Of a DNA stretch of 64,000 nt, positions 46,901 through 58,080 are shown one piece after another (position 1 is the stretch's first letter; every line of letters begins with the position of its first letter). The translations under genes and the position numbers were made by a program. The DNA is from Chalara sp. BL73. Its lineage: Eukaryota > Ascomycota > Leotiomycetes > Helotiales. The stretch covers positions 1-64,000 of the forward strand of contig CAKJVC010000016.1 in NCBI GenBank assembly GCA_918026815.1. The letters run 5' to 3'. The notes beneath the pieces are model-generated. The model ran no database searches, was not told where the DNA came from, and saw only the letters and a list, made by a program, of their open reading frames with translations.

Positions 46901-48343
46901 TGCCACCACGAGGTCCATCATCATCATTGAGTTCTCTGCCATGCATCCATGCTGCGGCCATAATTTGATGGTGGTATAGTGCTGGAAAGGCGTTAACATC
47001 AGAAGAGATGCTATCATAAAGAACTTACCAGTACGCATTCCATCCAAGCGCCAAGCCCCGTTTACTGCACGTACCATTCGATTGTGGAAACTTTTGGAGG
47101 CTCTATGAATTGTTGCTCTGTCTCTTCTGTTCTGAGGCATGTGGCTGTCTGATGGACACCCAGCTAACATTGCCTCTAATTGTACTTTCTTGGTGCTGGC
47201 CTCAATGCTAGGTGCGGCATCAAATTCCAGGCCGGATTCATTCCCAAAAAGTGACTCGAAGTTGACATATTCCTCGTCATCTCCCATGGCCACATTATGT
47301 TTATACTTCTTTTGCTTAGGCTTAGATGTTGATGATCTGTCCTTTCTACTCTTTTTGGGACTTTTCTTGGGCTTTTCTAGGCTTGAGCTTCCCTTGCGCT
47401 TTGGTCGCTTTCCTCTTAATGTCATTAAGAGAAGTCCGAGATCACGCTCACTCATTTCCTCTTGGGCCGACTGTTGCTGGTGGGGCATAATACCCAAATA
47501 AGGCCCACCGCCATTACCATCGGCATCTTGATTAGTGTTGTTAGTTTGTTTTATGTTTCTTTCTGTAGTATCCAGCTCAAATTTTGTACTAGGCTCATTC
47601 TGTTCGCCGGAAGACTGACGAAATATAGATGGTATCCGAGATCTAAAAGGCGTTGTTGCCTCTAGCTTGACAGTTAGCTCCTCTTCAGTAGGTTGCCTTC
47701 TAAATCCCATGTTTTTCTGGTTCCTGGCGTCAGCAGTATCTTCATGCTTGACACTGGTATTTTCATCGTCCAAAAGTATGAGATTCGAATAAGTATTTGA
47801 GAATGAAGGTCCGAAGGGGTCATGCTTAATCTCAGCCTTGTCATTAGTAAGATTGATGATCTCACTAGGCTTGCCATCCACGTGCATGTCGAATGGGGGC
47901 GGTGACTTTTGGGTGATATTAGGCATAGTGTGTATTGCTGTATCTTGAGGAAATTTTGGCATTTTGGTTGTGTTTTGGATAGGGCGAGTTGCGGTCTCAT
48001 CAGAAATCAAACTGTTCTGTAAGACCTTGTCCAATTCATATTCGATAACTGCGCTCTCATCACCAGAATCCCCCGGGCTGCGGCCGACGTCAACCTGAGG
48101 AAGCTCTGTGACTGCGGCAGATAGATCATATGATGTCTCAGGATGTGGCTCTGATGACAAGACCGGAGCTGGCATAGCAGAAGACTCCTTCACTGTATGT
48201 GTTAAGAAAGAAACGTTTAAAGTTGTTTCTTGGGAGGTGTCTTGCTCGACTTCAACAACTCCTAATGTGAGTGATTCTTTGCTGGAGGAGTCTCCAAATG
48301 GATCAAATGTGTCGATATCTGATCTCTCCAGTGGCCCGTCCAT
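43928..48343 (-). CDS. SNF2-family helicase with embedded RING finger (Rad5/Rad16 type)
   Basis: Large multi-exon nuclear ATPase of the SNF2 group with a RING inserted between helicase lobes, as in Rad5, Rad16, Uls1 and HLTF, which act in DNA repair or SUMO-targeted chromatin remodelling. The start is taken at ATG 48343 (MDGPLERSDIDTFDPFG). A disordered acidic N-terminus has a Lys-rich stretch. Motif I is GGILADAMGLGKT (near 46.88 kb). The next exons give ATLIVVPAVV and, across an intron, DESHWIKNHLGRG (motif II, DESH) and RWAASGTPIMNRLE (motif III). The RING is CGICCDALVDAQVIKTKHCD followed by AMFCRSCINEH (about 45.0-45.15 kb). Lobe 2 includes KIIFVQFAQSAIAIG, GLKCGSLGLNWVWA and THRIGQEKQTHFIKLYLCGG. 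It ends AEDDDEV with TGA at 43928-43930. More than ten short introns are present; exact exon ends were not all resolved. Confidence 0.87.
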
Positions 48344-49856
48344 GATTGCCAAGACAAAGGTGAGTGGTCTAGATGACCCGAAGGAAGTTAGTAGATGTTT
48401 CACGATCTCTGAGGAATTAAATTTGATAATTTGTTATAGTGAAACGGCTTAAATGCAGTGAGTCAGTGAGTGAGTGAGGAGTGGTAGTCTGTCCATGAAT
48501 TGTGGCACAGATGAGATGGATTACTGTGACTTACTTGGCGGTGGTACGGTGGTATCGAAATCAAAACTATCTTGAAGAGCAATAAGAATTCTGTGTCTGG
48601 AAATATATTCTGATTATGGACTATAATAGTTGATTAATAGCTGAGGATAGATGTTTGTTGAGGGAAAGTTGATGTGAGAAGAGGTTAGTATATGGATGTT
48701 TCAGATCTTAAGAGGCAAATTGAAAACCGAGATCGATCAGGGCTAGGCTGATCTTCATGGCTCAAAGATAGCACGCACATGGAGTTAAGGTGGAAGGTGA
48801 ACAGAATAACATGAAAGGAGGGAGTTGCTTACTCTCTATTAGTCACCTAGATACTCGTCCGAAGATACAGTCGAAGATCCCGCGCAGTGTATGTTATTCT
48901 TGATCTTAGAGAGATTTCAGCGAGTAGTTGATGTGATTGTGATGTATGTATGTGAGACTGAGCAATGATTTGATTAATGGAAATCCTTGAGTCGGGATGG
49001 CAAGATTATCCTCTGAAAGGCATGGACTAAGGGGTTTACTCTGGCTCTGAGGTTGACAAATGGTAAGGTAATGTTCAGCTCTATATTTTTAGAGACCAGG
49101 TAAGTGAAGTACAGTTGCAAGAAAAAAACGGCAACTGAGCAAGAGCAATAATAGAAAGCAATTTCGAGGAGGGATGCCAAAGTATTGAGCAACTTCATGT
49201 ATATGATCTCAAACATGTTATTCGCTTCAAAAATTGTGGTTTGTAGTAGCTTTCTTGTTCCGAAAGTATTCTGAAGATGAATTGGAAGCCTGGTACAATG
49301 GGGTAAAGACCTAAGGCTTCTTGGCTAAGTCCAAGACAGATGAGGGTTGGTAAGCCTAGGCTGCTTGAGTTTCGCAGCTGAGCCCTATATAAGCAAGCAG
49401 GGCTCAGATCACCACAAGTAGATGCTCATAGTTTGATTTTGATGCCACATATCAATATCACGTAATGAACAGAGCAAGGAGCATTCAGTTGAGATTCCTA
49501 GTAAGAGTCTGAGTTGGTAAGGCTTATGGGGATTATATTATCTATCGAAGCCTAACTCCCGTGATTATATTTGATACTTGGAGCCAGTGTCTGAGGGTTA
49601 TGAAAATATCTCTCTCTGTACTTACATCACGAGAGGCTGAAAATTTCTTGGGATTGGCTTAATCAAATCTAAGGAAAGTTAAAACCATACACTAGATTCA
49701 GTGTTGCTCCTTCTGTCTTGAAACATTCAACATAAGCGTAGCTTCCCTCTCCACGAAGTAGAACGACGCTTGAGCCTCAAATCCTCATTCCTCACAAGAA
49801 ATTTCAAGACACACAACCTTTCTTGAACACGACTAACCATAGCGATAGCATGCCAG
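48344..49856. promoter_or_regulatory. Divergent intergenic region
   Basis: About 1.5 kb between the helicase start and the next plus-strand gene, with a GTGAGTCA(GTGA)n microsatellite near 48458-48478. A first exon of the downstream gene is probably hidden here: a branch-site-like ACTAAC at about 49831 and CAG at 49854-49856 form a convincing acceptor. Confidence 0.4.
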
Positions 49857-50988
49857 TTCCAGCCAAGAGAATTCTACGAGAAAAGTTTTGCCGGCCCTTG
49901 CGATGAAAGTGTTATCATTCGAGGAGATATTTTGCTTGCCGGGCTAGGAATTGACAAAATAGAAAGAAAAAAAAAAGTCTGCGGAATGATTAGAGCCGCT
50001 CTCATCGACGAACGGAAGGACCATCCAACTAAGTGGTTTGGAGGAACGTCCCCTGAGGCAAGGTCACGTCGACAAACAATCATTGATGAGCTCAGGAAAA
50101 TTTTGAATACAAAATTTCATTGGCCAAACGTGGATAGCCTGCATCGTTATTGGGTTAACTTTGCCATGCATTTGATGGTCAAGCGGATTAACAGCATGAT
50201 CATCCAATCAACATACCCAAGGTGGGTGGTCAGTGAACAAGTGACAACACAATTCAATAGCGATCCTGATGATGGCCAGGGACAAAAAGACTCTACTAAG
50301 AGGATGGCATCGGAGCTTGCGAGTGAAAACCTGAAAAAGGCCAAGAGTCGCGACTGCTGCAGCGTTCAATGTGATCCATGGCTCGAGAACATCGACGACT
50401 TAGATGGTGATGAAGAAGACCGTTTCAAGAATATGCGAACCTCAGAGGCAGAAGAAGGAACAAGAGCCTGGGAGTTCGAAAATAGAGAGGCGATGAACGT
50501 GATAAGAAGTGAGGAGAGAATGCAGGGAACAAAGCCCAAAAGGGATCAATCTACTAACATCCCTTTCAACAAGGAGGAGGGATCGCCTGCGTTAACACAA
50601 TCGCCCAAGGGACAGGCACCACCGCCACAACTTGAAATTTTAACCCAGAAGACCCTAGAAGCCCATAAGGACAATGCCACCTCTCCAGCGATAATCCCAC
50701 ATGCGCAGGAAGTGATGGCGGACGGCGAGGTAAGGAGTGGACCGCTTTGGAAGCTCGAAGTATTGATTGGCTAGGTCAAGGCGATGTAACATTCCCATCA
50801 CATTCTCAGGCGACTATCAGTAAGTATCCTCCACATGGCTCTTCACTCTTGAATTCTTGGTTATCATTAACTCGTCTCACTACAGTTACTACTACGAGTA
50901 AGTTAATTACCTGGCAGATCCTTTGGGACGTGACTGTTGGTGGAGTGGAATCTTGGACGCAGATGAATATTTATGGGCTTTGATTTGA
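49857..50988 (+). CDS. Hypothetical protein, 5' end unresolved, microexons at 3' end
   Basis: Unknown protein. The main exon, read from a likely acceptor at 49856 to 50729, gives FQPREFYEKSFAGPCDE and a long charged sequence (HWPNVDSLHRYWVNFAMHLM; then acidic and Lys/Gln-rich low-complexity sequence). No ATG lies in this frame before 49986, so a small upstream exon is likely. At the 3' end, three introns with strong donors (50730-50809, 50820-50885, 50898-50962) define two microexons of 10 and 12 nt (50810-50819 and 50886-50897) and a last exon ending NEYLWALI with TGA at 50986. The phases agree (0, 1, 1). Without the microexons the frame would stop at 50774. No domain recognised. Confidence 0.6.
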
Positions 50989-52076
50989 GGATCGTGACAA
51001 CTAGCTTTGAACCTTGTAAAGCCGTTGTCAAATTCACACATGTAACGACTACCTTGATCGAGGGTGGCAAGTCCACTAGCACCACCACTACCACGAAGAA
51101 GACGATGGTTCTACCATCCACCATTGAAGTCAGCAAGCGAATGTGCACAGAGACCCATGACACATGTCACAAGTCGCTACACACTCTTCGTAGGTATTAC
51201 CTCAGCACTTATTGAAAGCCTTAAGAGGTGCTGACTACGCAGTGAAGGAGCACGGCCATGAACACAATGGTGTCACCTGCCTATTATCTCATATAGGTTG
51301 GTATTGGCATCTATTCCCGCATTTGCCAAACATAATTGTTAGTTCCCAGCTACGACGTCGCACCAGCCAGTTGACTGCATGCTAACCGCAAGTAAATTTC
51401 AGACGTTCATACTTACGAGAGGTGAAAGGATGCGTGTGGCTATTGCTCTACACGCTATATACATTCTCACATGCCAAAGCAAATATGACATTGATCTTCT
51501 GACAATTGACCATTCACACCTGTGTGGTCGTCAAGAGTGCATGCTTATGATAATTGTTTGACGCATTGGACGCAAAATACATGTATTGACATACTTGAAG
51601 CAAATTTGCCATCTTAATATATCCCATAACCAGTCATTTCATTCTCCAAAGCCAGGCAAAACAGGCCCGAATTTCTTTGCGTCCTTTGAATTGATATCTT
51701 GTTATGTTTATAGTAAAAACCCCATAAGCCCGTAAGTAGTGCTTTCTTATCTATATCATCAGAAGGCCACACCATAAGAATACAAACTCGATGAAACCGA
51801 GGATAGAAAATAAGATGATATAAAGGTATTGCAAATTCTTGGAGGAGAGGTACATATTGATGATCTACGACTAGGTGTCGAAAATGAATGGGTATCAGCC
51901 TCCCAGCCTCTTGTAGTCTAGGCTGGACTTCTATTGGATCGGGAGCTCCCGCTCTGCTTCCTGGCTCCACCAAAAATTCAAGCGGCAGAATCCATGTCTT
52001 CAAGCTCCTAACTCGACTATCAAGACCTCTCACACACACTCTCTCTATTCTCAATTTGACACTCACAATCTCAAAT
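50989..52076. other. Intergenic region
   Basis: About 1.1 kb. A short plus-strand frame at 50973-51215 is Thr-rich (KSTSTTTTTKK) and ends with three Cys, but it overlaps the preceding gene end and has no clear start or signal peptide. Not called a gene. Confidence 0.4.
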
Positions 52077-53126
52077 ATGGCGACGCAACAGCCAACCCTT
52101 TCCTTCCCTCGTCAAATTTTTGCAAAACTTTCTCCCCATCCTTACCTCCTCGCGCACCTCTCACCTCCATCCTCCGCCCCTCAAAGCACTACCCCTCCTC
52201 TCTCAAAACGTCCCAATGGCCGCACCCCCACTACCACCCGTCCTCTGAACATCAACACAGGCTCGCTCTCCCACTGCGCCGGCAGCGCCGTCACCAGAAT
52301 CGGCGACACGACCGTCGTGTGTGGCGTACGCGCCGAGATCCTCCTCGCTACTAATGCACCGGCCTTCAGACACGACAACGCAAGGCTACGGCCGGGAAAG
52401 GAATATAATGAGGCGAAGGAATTAGATCTTCTGGTGCCGAATATTGAGTTGGCCACGGGATGTAGCCCTTTATTTATGCCAGGCCAGCCACCTAGCACAC
52501 TTGCGCAGACGCTCTCGACGCGAATCTATTCTTTAATACACGCCAGCAATATCATCGATGGTGAGGAATTGAGGATCTGGTACCAACCGCCGGGTTTCGA
52601 AGACGAGGAGATGGGTGACGGAGAGGTCGAAAGGGCGGAGCCGGAAGGAGAAATCAAGGCCTTCTGGACGTTATACATCGATATTCTCTTCATCTCCCTC
52701 GACGGCAACCCTTTCGACGCGGCTTGGCTCGCCGTGCTCGCCGCTCTCAAAGATGTGCGCCTTCCGCAGGCGTCCTGGGATCCTGATCTTCAATCTATCT
52801 TATGCTCCGATGTCACCTCCCAGTCTAAACGCCTAACTCTCAATGGCCTCCCGATATCGACGACGGCGTTGGTGTTCAGGGCGAAAGAGGGGATAGAAGG
52901 GAAGGGAGGGGATAAGAGAAGTTGGATATTCTTGGATCCGGATGCGTTTGAGGAGGGGCTTTGTAGTGAGACTGTGAGTGTTGTGGTGGACTGCTCACTA
53001 GGGACAAGGGTATTGGGCATCGAGAAGCATGGCGGTGTGATCGTCGGCAAAGAGGAGATGGCCGAAATTGTAAGGCTGGCGGAGGCCAGATGGAGGGAGT
53101 TGGGGGTGGTTTTGACGAAGGGTTGA
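52077..53126 (+). CDS. RRP43: Exosome ring subunit RRP43 (RNase PH-like)
   Basis: 349-residue, single-exon protein of the RNase PH fold, matching the Rrp43/EXOSC8 subunit of the nuclear and cytoplasmic RNA exosome ring. It starts at ATG 52077 (MATQQPTLSFPRQIF); the frame is open further upstream but without a better context. Landmarks are LNINTGSLSHCAGSAVTRIG followed by DTTVVCGVRAEI (RNase PH core strand), LDLLVPNIELATGCSPLFMP, TLYIDILFISLDGNPFDAAW and a second half ending GGVIVGKEEMAEIVRLAEAR. Phosphorolytic active-site residues are not expected, since eukaryotic ring subunits are catalytically inert. The acidic insertion EDEEMGDGEVERAEPEGE is typical of filamentous fungal versions. Confidence 0.88.
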   Translation: MATQQPTLSFPRQIFAKLSPHPYLLAHLSPPSSAPQSTTPPLSKRPNGRTPTTTRPLNINTGSLSHCAGSAVTRIGDTTVVCGVRAEILLATNAPAFRHDNARLRPGKEYNEAKELDLLVPNIELATGCSPLFMPGQPPSTLAQTLSTRIYSLIHASNIIDGEELRIWYQPPGFEDEEMGDGEVERAEPEGEIKAFWTLYIDILFISLDGNPFDAAWLAVLAALKDVRLPQASWDPDLQSILCSDVTSQSKRLTLNGLPISTTALVFRAKEGIEGKGGDKRSWIFLDPDAFEEGLCSETVSVVVDCSLGTRVLGIEKHGGVIVGKEEMAEIVRLAEARWRELGVVLTKG

Positions 53127-54143
53127 AACAACACGGTGATTTGAGAACGTGGAATAGTGTCAAGCGTGTTTTGATGAAAGGTCAGGACACCAATGCGTCT
53201 CTCAGAGGCGGGAGGTAGTGATGCCCATGCTGATGATGCTTACGCCGAAGGCGATCCGCTGAAGGAAACGGATAGCTGAATAACACAGGATCCAGGATGC
53301 GAAGTTGGCATTTTAGAAGGGTCCTTGGGGTAGGGTAGCTGCACATTTATGAATAGATACCTCATAGTCCTACGAGCTACGAGCGTCATTTTGACGTTAT
53401 TACTAAACATTTACACTGCACACAAATTTCACGCATGACGAATACACATCCAGTGGAAGGGGATCATATTTATTCATCCGCTGCTACCGAACCCATTCAA
53501 ATACCCCTACACTCCCCTTAATAGTATGTGTCATCTATTCCATCACTTGATCGTCAAAGATAACCCAGATATCCACTTCCTCTCCGCATCCTCTATGATC
53601 CCTCGTCCTCATCTCTCACATATCTAGCCACTGCCCAGCCATCCCTTCATGGGAATAAGCGGGCTTACATTACTTTCTCCCAAGCTCCCACAAGTCCTTC
53701 CGGTTGCGGGGGCTGAGAATACATCATTGGCGACATGGCCTCTCGTCTCTTCGTCTCGATAATAAAAAATCATGGCATAGCTGGGGTATTGGTAGGACGG
53801 CGCGGTGACAAAACAGGGGTCGTGACTTTTATACAAGTGGTGTTATAAGTGCTGTTGGTGGTTGATCTATAAGCGGGCAAACTTTTCGATAGACTCCTTT
53901 GATGTAAAAGATATTCGCGTACGACTTCGCCGAGAATGTTTCTATCGATGTATCCGCATGATCCGTCTGCTGGGGAATAGTGTAAGATGAACGCCGATGA
54001 TTGCGATTCGAGGACAGGCCCCTCGTTTTGACCACCTGATAAGCAAGAAAAGTTGTAGGGAAAGAGATTGCGATCCTGGTGCTCTGTATCTTTAGAGGGA
54101 ACACATCAGGAAATGTGGTATGCGACATATCGTGAGAGGACAA
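53127..54143. terminator. Convergent 3' intergenic region
   Basis: About 1 kb between RRP43 and KAP95, which point toward each other. The open frames at 53624-54143 look like untranslated sequence; nothing supportable seen. Confidence 0.45.
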
Positions 54144-57100
54144 TCAGGTCTGTTGGAAACCCTGGGTTCCGCCGATTTGGCGCTTGACTTGCTCGCGTGC
54201 CCAACGTGCTGTCTCAATAGTACGTTGTTGGAAGTCACGATTTTGGCGAGTGTCCTTGATCATGGCCGTTAACCATTCAGAACGGTAGAAGTTTTGATAT
54301 TCTCCGTTAGGGAAAGCATCAGCAAGATCACTGCCGCTGTTAGTCCATGATGCCGTCAAAAGTAGGGAATCACATACCCAATCACACCCATGGAAGAGCG
54401 CATTAGAGCATCACTCTTGTTTGGATCGGTCCAAACAGTATTGAGAAGCTGGAAGACAGACTCCACTAATGGCTGAAGTAAATTGGTCTTGTTGCCAGCT
54501 TTCATTGCGCCAATAATACCGCCCCATGCATCCATGATACCCTCACGTAAAGAGATGACGTAGTCGAACATCTCGTACGATCCATCTGGGCCTAAAGTTT
54601 CCATCAGTATGATTGTCGGAGGTCAAAGTATTTCTTCAGTGCTTACCTGCTTGGACGTTTGCTGCTTGCTGAAGCACTTGAGCAACGACGGATAGATATG
54701 TCTCAAAATGACCACCGATGGCACTAGCGATATCACCGAAGCATTGCAGGATGGCAGGCTTGAATTGGTTAGCAAGGGCGGGGCTCTACAGAAGATGTTA
54801 GCATGTTTCACTTTATATCGAAGGATCGATGAAGCCTAGAATGGCTAGGCTTATCTAGAGCAAGATCTAAGTCTAGGAAATTACATACCCTAAGATTGTT
54901 CAACAAATAGTTCATGAATGTGTCACAGTACGGCTGGCAGGGCTCGCCCATAGAACGTGTGATGTCACTAACGAGCCCAATAGCCATAGAGCAAAGACTT
55001 GGCTCTTCTTGATTACCGAGAGCATTGTAAAGATATGGGGCGAAGGATTCCATGTATTTTGCGAACGCCTCTTCCAAAGCATTGGCCAAGCTGCTGACTG
55101 TGGCAAAGATCGCATCTGGAACACTTGATTTGGGACCCTAAAATTTCGGTTAGATAAATCAAATTCTTGGAGAATTGGGCCGTGTCACTTACTGCTGTGC
55201 TGAGCATTTGTAACAAGATAGTCATGATCTGATCTGCTTGAGGCTGAATCTCCTTCTCAAGGCGCTGTACAATGGCCAACAGCACGGTGCACAGACTTGT
55301 TTGCATCTCCTCTAATGTGATCTTGTCCTCAACGCTAATGACCTGTTGCTGAAGTGGGATAGTTCTCTCTAGACGCTTGATGATGACATCAGAAAGCTGA
55401 GCAACGGCAGAAAGACTGTTGCTTGCTGAGTTCTGGACGAAAGTGTTCAGGACTTCGTAGGCTGCGGTTCGTAGCTGGTTGTCAGCATCGCCCCTCTCGG
55501 TGACTTGAAGAAGTCGGGAAATGCTCTCATTGAAATGAGGTGAAAGGGCATTCTCCTGGCATCCAATATCTCCAGCAAACCGCTCGGCAAGGTTCATCAA
55601 AGCCCAACAGCAAGATCCAGCCATCTTAGGGCTGCTGACCAATCCGGCGAAAAGAGAGCCGATAAGCTGTGGAAGGTGAATTTGGGGATCAATGGCTTCG
55701 GAGCATGCTTCGGTAATTCGTCCTAAAGCATACGCAGTAGAATCCTTTACGTGAACGACCTTGTCCTCCATCATACCGATAACAACTGGTAGAGCTTGCT
55801 TGACGATTGGCAAGAGGCTCTCCTCTTCGGGTCCCTCCATGATAGCACCAAAAGCAGAGACGGCAGCATCACGATTGTGCCAGTCTTCTGATCGTAAGTT
55901 GGCCTCTACAAATGCCAAAACTGGTTGGATGATACCACCACGGACAGTTTGTGCGTAGAGTTGAAGGCATTGGTAAGCTGCCCGGGAAAGATTGTATTCA
56001 TCATCACCGGCATCCTCGTCCTGCTTGGTCAAAAGGTGCAAAAGAACTGGGACAACTTCGTTGGTTGCAACCCGGCAGAAGTTAAAGAACGGGCGCATTT
56101 GATCTTCTCTCTCAACCTAGAATATTCATTAGCGAGACCTTCAGCACGTATCCTAAGGTGTCTATACCTGTGCATTGTCGTCCTCGATCGCAATTTCCTC
56201 CTCGCAAACTGTGCTCCAGAACTCAACAGCAAGCTTGGCAACATCTTCCTCCTCGCTCTTCATACCCATAATTGTGAGACCAAACAACGCCTTCTCCATA
56301 TAGAAACGCATCAGATCATAATAAAGGGCCATAATTCTGTTCAGACATCCAAATGCGCCTTGCTGTATCCGGGTATCTGGGGCCTGCGTAGCCTCGCAGA
56401 CAACCTGCATGATATAATTTCGCTCGCCCTCCGTCTTAAAGTTCTCTTGCACAAACGCCAAAGAATCCGACAGAGCCGTGATAGCAGCCAGACGGACTTC
56501 AGTATTCGGCTCCTCCTTCCTTGCGCCTTGGACAACAGCGGTAAGGATAGCATTTGAATGCTGTACCAAACTAGATCTAAGATCGGTATCTTCGCTCTCA
56601 CAGATGAAACCAATAGCCGTCAAAGAGGACTGCTTCAGGCTATCAGAGCCCTCTCCCACATTACGAACTAAAGTGGCCATCAGCTCCGGCCATTGATCTC
56701 TGGGCAGCTCAATCGTGGCTATCGATACAACAACCTGCGCCGATGCAGCACTGGCTTGACTATTCGTAGATGCAAGGGCCTGGAGAACCAGGTCTTTGAT
56801 CTGCTTCTTGACATCCTGACCCAGCTGCAGCCATTTCTCTTGTAAATCCCGTAACCGTGCGAACTCGCGGGCTGTGAAGGCGTTCTTAAGGGCAAGACCG
56901 GCGGCTTGTCGGACGGAACCTGTGGCTTGTTCGTTCACAAGGACTTGAACGAGTATGACCAGATAGCCGGCCTGAGGGAGCGGGTTAGCGGACAATTTTG
57001 AGCGGAGGTGAAGCGGTCAAGGGGTGGACTTACAAAATCTGACTCTTGGGCTTGCGTGAGCTGCTGTTCGGCATTTCCTCTGGTAGTAGCATCTGCGAAG

Positions 57101-57196
57101 CGTTAATACGGTTGCTGCAAGGCATATAGCTCTCTAGTAGTTTGAAGAAGGCTCACCTGGAGAAAGGGAATCTATGAGAACTTGATTGACGTCCAT
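54144..57196 (-). CDS. KAP95: Importin subunit beta-1 (karyopherin Kap95)
   Basis: HEAT-repeat nuclear import receptor that carries importin-alpha/NLS cargo through the pore and releases it on Ran-GTP. ATG at 57196 ([13 protein letters not shown]); the first coding exon is 40 nt (57157-57196), followed by an intron 57093-57156 and a short second exon ending QESDF. The large exons carry the N-terminal Ran-binding HEAT repeats ([35 protein letters not shown]), the acidic [12 protein letters not shown] segment, and the conserved [20 protein letters not shown] and [20 protein letters not shown] blocks. The C-terminal exons end [12 protein letters not shown]. Eight or so exons; the total is close to the usual 860-880 residues. 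Internal joins at about 56.1, 55.1-55.2, 54.8-54.9, 54.6 and 54.3 kb are short introns. Confidence 0.93.
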
Positions 57197-58080
57197 GATT
57201 GCGGTGTCTCGTGTTTACACGAGCAGTCTATTTCAACGATTTCACGAGTATGCAAAAGATGTAGGCTCCCAGTTAGCTCTACACCGCGACCGTAGTTTCT
57301 AGGATGTGTTGGGCGTTGTGGTAAAGAATGCAGTCAAAGATTTGTGACGCGCAAAGTAGCGAGTGAGCGAAGTTGGGGTTAACAAGGCTCCAAGAGGCTC
57401 CCGAGGCTGTCTTAGTGGCAGGAACACAACTCTAGATTCGTTTCAGGTCGTTAACAAATGGGTATTCACTCGTCTAAAAGGTAAATTTAAGAATTACAAG
57501 GTATAGTGGTATGGCAGAATGTGAGTTGGGGATTTCAGGAGCTGTTTTCACTCAAATTGAAGTTGGATCTCCTTGTGATAGAGCCTAGCCTGATTCGTCA
57601 GGTTAATGTGGGTCACGTGGAGAATCAAATAAACAATCTCAATTTAGCCAATCATCATGACCATTGAACAATAGATCATGGGGAGATTGAGCTGCTCTAA
57701 TTACTTGGAAGATAACTGAGCTACGTCGATGTTCAGTGAAGTACTTTTTATGTAGTTGTTATAACGTTGTCCGCACAATAATGATTGTTGCTCCTTCATT
57801 CGAGTCCGCAGTTATTTACTTTCTCTACCCTGAAATACCAATTTGTATGTCTCCTATTTTTTCAATGCCCTAGAACGAGCGCGGTGGCCCAGATTCCCCA
57901 TTTCAAGAATCAGATAGAATCCAGGATTCCAAGCACCTTAAATTTTCTCCTTTTGATATCCGTTGTTGCAAATGCCAAGCATAAACCAAAGCTAAACACG
58001 ACCCCTCAGAATCTGCCCCTCCAACCCCTCTCCCGCACACACGAGCATGGGTTTGTTCATATTTCCAAATATATACTTGT
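57197..58080. promoter_or_regulatory. KAP95 upstream / LEU4 downstream region
   Basis: About 880 bases separating two co-directional minus-strand genes. No gene, repeat or named site seen. Confidence 0.4.

Noticed and set aside
50973..51215. Thr-rich small frame with three C-terminal Cys
   Set aside because: No signal peptide, and it overlaps the last exon of the hypothetical gene; more likely low-complexity non-coding sequence.
53624..54143. Two minus-strand frames downstream of KAP95
   Set aside because: They lie in the probable 3' untranslated regions of convergent genes and have no recognisable composition.
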